From assembly GCA_028865375.1 (NCBI GenBank), contig JAGWKJ010000141.1:1-6489 (forward strand): a DNA stretch of 6,489 nucleotides, given 5' to 3'. Both the position numbers and the translations under genes were made by a program. The notes below the pieces were generated by a model, which saw only the letters and a list, made by a program, of their open reading frames with translations, did no database searches and was not told where the DNA came from. Shown here in pieces: positions 1 through 6,489 of this stretch; the first letter of the stretch is position 1; each line of letters opens with the position of its first letter. This DNA is from Hyphomicrobiales bacterium. Lineage in GTDB: Bacteria > Pseudomonadota > Alphaproteobacteria > Rhizobiales > Beijerinckiaceae.

Positions 1-4228
<4,228 letters not shown>

Positions 4229-4232
<4 letters not shown>

Positions 4233-4303
4233 GCGATGGCGTGAACGCGCGGGCGGCGACGATCGGCAATACCAGGAACGGGCGGACGACATGGGCAAGG
4301 TGA
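4229..4303 (+). other. 24-codon frame bridging gltB stop and gltD start (possible coupling ORF)
   Basis: An ATG at 4229 overlaps the gltB stop as ATGA. The frame reads 24 codons to a TGA at 4301-4303, 11 bases past the gltD ATG. The peptide begins MSDGVNARAA and ends RTTWAR; it resembles no family I know. A ribosome finishing gltB could restart here and end beside the gltD start, which has only a weak Shine-Dalgarno (AGGA at 4274-4277, 13 bases away). In GC-rich DNA such a short frame can easily arise by chance, so it is listed as a possible translational-coupling element rather than a gene. Confidence 0.25.
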
Positions 4304-5712
4304 CGGGTTTCCTCGAGATCGACCGCCGCGACCGGCGCTACGCGCCGGCGTCGGACCGCATCCGCCACTACAAGGAATTCTTGATTCCGCTGCCCGAGCC
4401 CGCGGTGCGCGAGCAGGCGGCGCGCTGCATGAACTGCGGCATCCCCTATTGTCACAACGGCTGCCCGGTGAACAACCAGATCCCGGACTGGAACGACCTC
4501 GTCTACCGCGGCGATTGGCAGGAGGCCTCGCGCAACCTGCATTCGACCAACAATTTCCCGGAATTCACCGGCCGCGTCTGCCCCGCGCCCTGCGAGGCCT
4601 CCTGCACGCTCAACATCGACGACCAGCCGGTCACCATCAAGTCGATCGAATGCGCCATCGTCGACCGCGCCTGGGCCGAGGGCTGGCTGGCGCCTGAGCC
4701 GGCCGCCAAGCGCACCGGCAAGTCGGTGGCCGTCGTCGGTTCCGGTCCCGCCGGCCTCGCCTGCGCCCAGCAGCTCGCGCGCGCCGGCCATGACGTCCAC
4801 GTCTACGAGAAGAACGGCAAGCCCGGCGGTCTGCTTCGCTACGGCATCCCCGACTTCAAGATGGAAAAGGCGCTGATCGACCGCCGCGTCGCGCAGATGG
4901 AAGCCGAGGGCGTGACGTTCCATTGCGGAATCAACGTCGGCGTCGACCTGACGTTCGCCGACCTGCGCGCCAGGCACGACGCGGTGGCGCTGGCCGGCGG
5001 CGCCGAGAAGGGCCGCGACCTGCCGATTCCGGGCCGCGACCTCGACGGCGTGCATTTCGCGATGGAGTTCCTGCCCCAGCAGAACCGTCGCGTGTCGCGC
5101 GAGGCGAGCGCGTCGAACGTCGCGCCGATCCTGGCGACCGGCAAGCGCGTCGTGGTCATCGGCGGCGGCGACACGGGTTCGGACTGCATCGGCACCTCGG
5201 TGCGCCAGGGCGCCCTCTCGGTGACCCAGCTCGAGATCATGCCGCAACCGCCCGCCAAGGAGGACAAGCAGCTCACCTGGCCCGATTGGCCGCTGAAGCT
5301 GCGCACCTCGTCGAGCCACGAAGAGGGCGCGACGCGCGAATTCGCCGTCACGACGACGCGCTTCGTGGGCGAGGACGGCGCGGTAAAGGGCCTCGAATGC
5401 GCGCGGGTCGACGACAAGATGAAGCCGATCCCCGGCGCCGGTTTCACGCTGGAGGCCGAGCTCGTGCTGCTGGCGATGGGTTTCGTGTCGCCGCTCCACG
5501 AGGGCCTCGTCGCGCAATCGGGCGCCAAGCTCGACGGGCGCGGCAACGTCGCGGCCGACACGGTCGGCTACGCGACCTCGGCGCAGGGCGTGTGGGCCTG
5601 CGGCGACATGCGGCGCGGCCAGTCGCTGGTGGTGTGGGCGATCCGCGAGGGCCGGCAATGCGCACGCGCCATCGACCTCGCGCTCGAAGGCGCCACCGTC
5701 CTGCCGCGTTGA
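4291..5712 (+). CDS. gltD: Glutamate synthase (NADPH) small/beta subunit
   Basis: GltD oxidises NADPH at FAD and passes electrons through iron-sulfur clusters to the GltB FMN. It has 473 residues, the usual length for the family (E. coli about 472). The start MGKVTGFLEI is typical, and no in-frame start lies between it and gltB. The N-terminal cluster-binding domain has cysteines at 46, 49, 54 and 58 (CMNCGIPYC then GCP), with a second set at 97, 101 and 105. The FAD Rossmann motif GSGPAG is at 150-155. The NADPH-binding motif GGGDTG is at 291-296. The C-terminal FAD contact region CGDMRRGQSLVVWAI is at 437-451. All key residues are present. It is 58 bases from gltB on the same strand, hence a gltBD operon. 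The Shine-Dalgarno is weak, and translation may depend on coupling. Homologous FAD/Fe-S subunits serve other enzymes (PreT, NfnA), but the gltB neighbour and full-length match settle the assignment. Confidence 0.97.
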   Translation: MGKVTGFLEIDRRDRRYAPASDRIRHYKEFLIPLPEPAVREQAARCMNCGIPYCHNGCPVNNQIPDWNDLVYRGDWQEASRNLHSTNNFPEFTGRVCPAPCEASCTLNIDDQPVTIKSIECAIVDRAWAEGWLAPEPAAKRTGKSVAVVGSGPAGLACAQQLARAGHDVHVYEKNGKPGGLLRYGIPDFKMEKALIDRRVAQMEAEGVTFHCGINVGVDLTFADLRARHDAVALAGGAEKGRDLPIPGRDLDGVHFAMEFLPQQNRRVSREASASNVAPILATGKRVVVIGGGDTGSDCIGTSVRQGALSVTQLEIMPQPPAKEDKQLTWPDWPLKLRTSSSHEEGATREFAVTTTRFVGEDGAVKGLECARVDDKMKPIPGAGFTLEAELVLLAMGFVSPLHEGLVAQSGAKLDGRGNVAADTVGYATSAQGVWACGDMRRGQSLVVWAIREGRQCARAIDLALEGATVLPR

Positions 5713-5738
5713 CGGGGACGCGCCCGGCGCGCTAGCCA
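5709..5738 (+). promoter_or_regulatory. Candidate sigma-70-type promoter for the riboswitch-sdaA transcript
   Basis: TTGACGG at 5709-5715 matches the alphaproteobacterial -35 element and includes the gltD stop codon TGA. GCTAGCCA at 5731-5738 keeps the GCTA core of the Caulobacter-type -10 (GCTANAWC) but misses the other fixed bases. As hexamers, TTGACG and CTAGCC are 17 bases apart. The predicted start of transcription, about 5743-5746, falls exactly where aptamer I begins, which supports the call. The weak -10 keeps confidence moderate. Read-through from gltBD is an alternative, since no terminator is visible between gltD and the leader. Confidence 0.45.
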
Positions 5739-5743
5739 AGGAC

Positions 5744-5827
5744 GTCGCAGGGAGAGCGCGCCGGCCCCGGCCGTCGCCGCCGAAGGAGCAACCGGCCCCG
5801 GAAACTCTCAGGCCCAAGGACCGCGGC
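5744..5827 (+). promoter_or_regulatory. Glycine aptamer I (canonical)
   Basis: P1 can form from GTCGC-A-GG (5744-5751) with CCGCGGC (5821-5827), with A5749 bulged and one G-U pair. P2 is a perfect GAGAG (5752-5756) with CTCTC (5805-5809). The conserved GAAGGAGCAA (5782-5791) and GGAAACTCTC (5800-5809) flank a short CCGG/CCGG P3b arm. The only visible departure is CAGGCCCAAGGAC in place of the common CAGGYAAAAGGAC, two A-to-C changes in a joining strand. It looks able to bind glycine. Confidence 0.88.
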
Positions 5828-5834
5828 ACGGCAT

Positions 5835-5898
5835 ATCTGGAGAGCGGCGGCGCAAGCCGCCCGCCGAAGGGCTAGCGGCCTCAGGCGAAAGGACAGAT
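5835..5898 (+). promoter_or_regulatory. Glycine aptamer II (compact, non-canonical second half)
   Basis: P1 is a perfect ATCTG (5835-5839) with CAGAT (5894-5898). P3a is a strong hairpin: GGCGGC (5846-5851), GCAA tetraloop, GCCGCC (5856-5861), extended by two more pairs around a bulged C5862. The conserved CGAAGG (5865-5870) and CTCAGG (5880-5885) are present but only 9 bases apart, against 20 in aptamer I. The usual GCAA, P3b arm and AAACTCT strand are replaced by GCTAGCGGC. P2 shrinks to about three GAG/CTC pairs. Glycine contacts lie in the P3a/P3b junction in known structures, so this aptamer may bind glycine poorly or act mainly as a docking partner. Confidence 0.8.
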
Positions 5899-5905
5899 GG
5901 GGCCC

Positions 5906-5910
5906 GGAGG
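5906..5910 (+). promoter_or_regulatory. Shine-Dalgarno GGAGG for sdaA, set before a hairpin
   Basis: GGAGG is the only strong ribosome binding site in the leader. It lies 37 bases from the ATG at 5948 and 28 from an in-frame GTG at 5939, too far in linear sequence. If the adjoining hairpin (5911-5932) folds, the effective gaps become 15 and 6 bases. The sequence from 5907 to 5913 is also complementary to part of aptamer II, so access to this site may be what the riboswitch controls. Confidence 0.5.
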
Positions 5911-5932
5911 CCGGCCGCCGCGAGGCGGCCGG
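5911..5932 (+). promoter_or_regulatory. Perfect 9-bp GNRA hairpin in the expression platform
   Basis: CCGGCCGCC (5911-5919) pairs without mismatch to GGCGGCCGG (5924-5932) around a GCGA tetraloop. No run of T follows (the next bases are ACGTGCGTGG), so it is not a standard intrinsic terminator. It stands between the GGAGG site and the start codon and probably shapes translation initiation. It could also be a Rho-related or pausing structure. Confidence 0.6.
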
Positions 5933-5947
5933 ACGTGCGTGGGCGTC

Positions 5948-6489
5948 ATGAAATCTTCGCGAAACCGGGGTTCCGCCGCCAAGCCCGCCGGGCTTGCGAC
6001 CTTCGTCGACATGTTCAAGGTCGGGGTCGGCCCCTCTTCGTCGCACACGACCGGCCCGATGGTGGCCGCCCGCCGCTTCGCGCTCGCGCTCGGCGAAGGC
6101 GAGCGCGACGTAGCCGCGGTCGTCGCCACGTTGCACGGCTCGCTCGCCTGGACGGGAGCGGGCCATTGGACCGACAAGGCGGTGACGTTGGGGCTCGGCG
6201 GCGCCGCGCCCGAGACGCTGACGCCCGAGGCGGCCAAGGACGCGCTCGACCGCGTGCGCGCCGAGCGTCGCCTGACGCTGCCCGCGGGCGCGACGATCCC
6301 CTTCGATATGGCGCGCGACGTGAAGTTCGACCGCCGTACCAAGTTCGAGCGCCATCCCAACGCGATGACCTTCGAGGCCTTCGCGCCCGGCGGCGCTTCG
6401 CTGCGCAAGGAGGTCTGGTATTCGGTCGGCGGCGGCTTCGTCGAGCGCGAAGGCGATCCGCCGGCGGCCGCCGCGGACGCTCCGTCCGA
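5948..6489 (+). CDS. sdaA: L-serine ammonia-lyase (iron-sulfur L-serine dehydratase), 3'-truncated by window
   Basis: The enzyme converts L-serine to pyruvate and ammonia in the cytoplasm using a labile 4Fe-4S cluster. The window shows 180 codons with no stop, covering most of the N-terminal SDH-beta domain. Hallmarks are FVDMFKVGVGPSSSHTTGPM (19-38), which fits the family signature, then HPNAMTF (136-142) and SVGGGFV (159-165). Single-chain members run to about 450-460 residues. The C-terminal SDH-alpha domain with the cluster cysteines lies beyond the window. ATG 5948 gives about 18 residues before the FVDMFK block, several of them basic; an in-frame GTG at 5939 is better spaced from GGAGG if the hairpin folds, so the start is uncertain by three codons. 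The gene sits directly under the glycine riboswitch, suggesting induction when glycine, and so serine, is plentiful. A two-subunit form (SdaAB) cannot be excluded from this fragment. Confidence 0.93.
   Translation, partial: MKSSRNRGSAAKPAGLATFVDMFKVGVGPSSSHTTGPMVAARRFALALGEGERDVAAVVATLHGSLAWTGAGHWTDKAVTLGLGGAAPETLTPEAAKDALDRVRAERRLTLPAGATIPFDMARDVKFDRRTKFERHPNAMTFEAFAPGGASLRKEVWYSVGGGFVEREGDPPAAAADAPS

Larger units (their letters stand above)
5744..5904 (+). promoter_or_regulatory. Tandem glycine riboswitch (two aptamers) upstream of sdaA
   Basis: The leader carries the signature of the gcvT-type glycine riboswitch twice. First comes GGAGAG (5751-5756), then CCGAAGGAGCAA (5780-5791), then AAACTCTCAGG (5802-5812), then AAGGAC (5816-5821). 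The second round is CTGGAGAG (5837-5844), CCGAAGGG (5864-5871), CTCAGG (5880-5885) and AAAGGACAG (5888-5896). The two aptamers are separated by only a few bases, as is usual for cooperative or docking tandem forms. This RNA class senses glycine. The downstream gene acts on serine, one step from glycine. The switch between aptamer and gene appears to act on translation, because no U-tract terminator follows. Confidence 0.93.

Noticed and set aside
5719..5731. CGCGC-CCG-GCGCG hairpin as a gltBD terminator
   Set aside because: The stem is only 5 bp and no T-run follows; it lies inside the spacer of the candidate promoter.
5731..5876. Pairing of GCTAGCC (5731-5737) with GGCTAGC (5870-5876)
   Set aside because: Both contain the self-complementary GCTAGC, so the match is trivial, and the first copy would lie upstream of the predicted transcript start.
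5911..5932. Strong GC hairpin as an intrinsic terminator
   Set aside because: No U-tract follows it; a translational role fits better given the adjoining GGAGG and nearby start.
5732..6408. Two minus-strand open frames over the riboswitch and sdaA
   Set aside because: They are antisense to a clearly conserved SdaA reading frame and a structured RNA, with no recognisable motifs.

Overview
This GC-rich window is ordinary core metabolism with one unusual regulatory region. All genes are on the plus strand: the 3' ~93% of gltB, the complete gltD, a tandem glycine riboswitch leader, and the 5' end of a gene for L-serine ammonia-lyase (sdaA). The GC-rich codon use, the NADPH-type GltB/GltD pair and a Caulobacter-like promoter candidate suggest an alphaproteobacterium, perhaps of the Hyphomicrobiales. 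This placement is inferred from general family resemblance, not from a search.

Positions 1-4232 hold gltB, the large (alpha) subunit of glutamate synthase. Its N-terminus, including the catalytic Cys1 of the glutaminase domain, lies before the window. After a 58-base gap comes gltD (4291-5712), the small FAD/iron-sulfur subunit that takes electrons from NADPH. Together they convert glutamine plus 2-oxoglutarate into two glutamates. The gap has no clear Shine-Dalgarno for gltD, but it is spanned by a 24-codon frame that overlaps both genes and could couple their translation.

Positions 5713-5947 hold no protein gene. A candidate promoter has its -35 element over the gltD stop codon. It is followed at once by a two-aptamer glycine riboswitch (about 5744-5898), a GGAGG ribosome binding site (5906-5910), a perfect 9-bp GNRA hairpin (5911-5932) and the sdaA start. 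Aptamer I looks canonical. Aptamer II is about 11 bases short in its second half, and the altered bases create a 7-bp match to the ribosome binding site. This suggests a translational ON switch, set out in the findings.

From 5948 to the end of the window runs the N-terminal part of SdaA, which deaminates serine to pyruvate and ammonia. A plausible logic is that glycine, once converted to serine by serine hydroxymethyltransferase, is drained by SdaA when glycine is high. The released ammonia can be reassimilated through glutamine synthetase and the GltBD enzyme encoded just upstream. That physiological link is inference.
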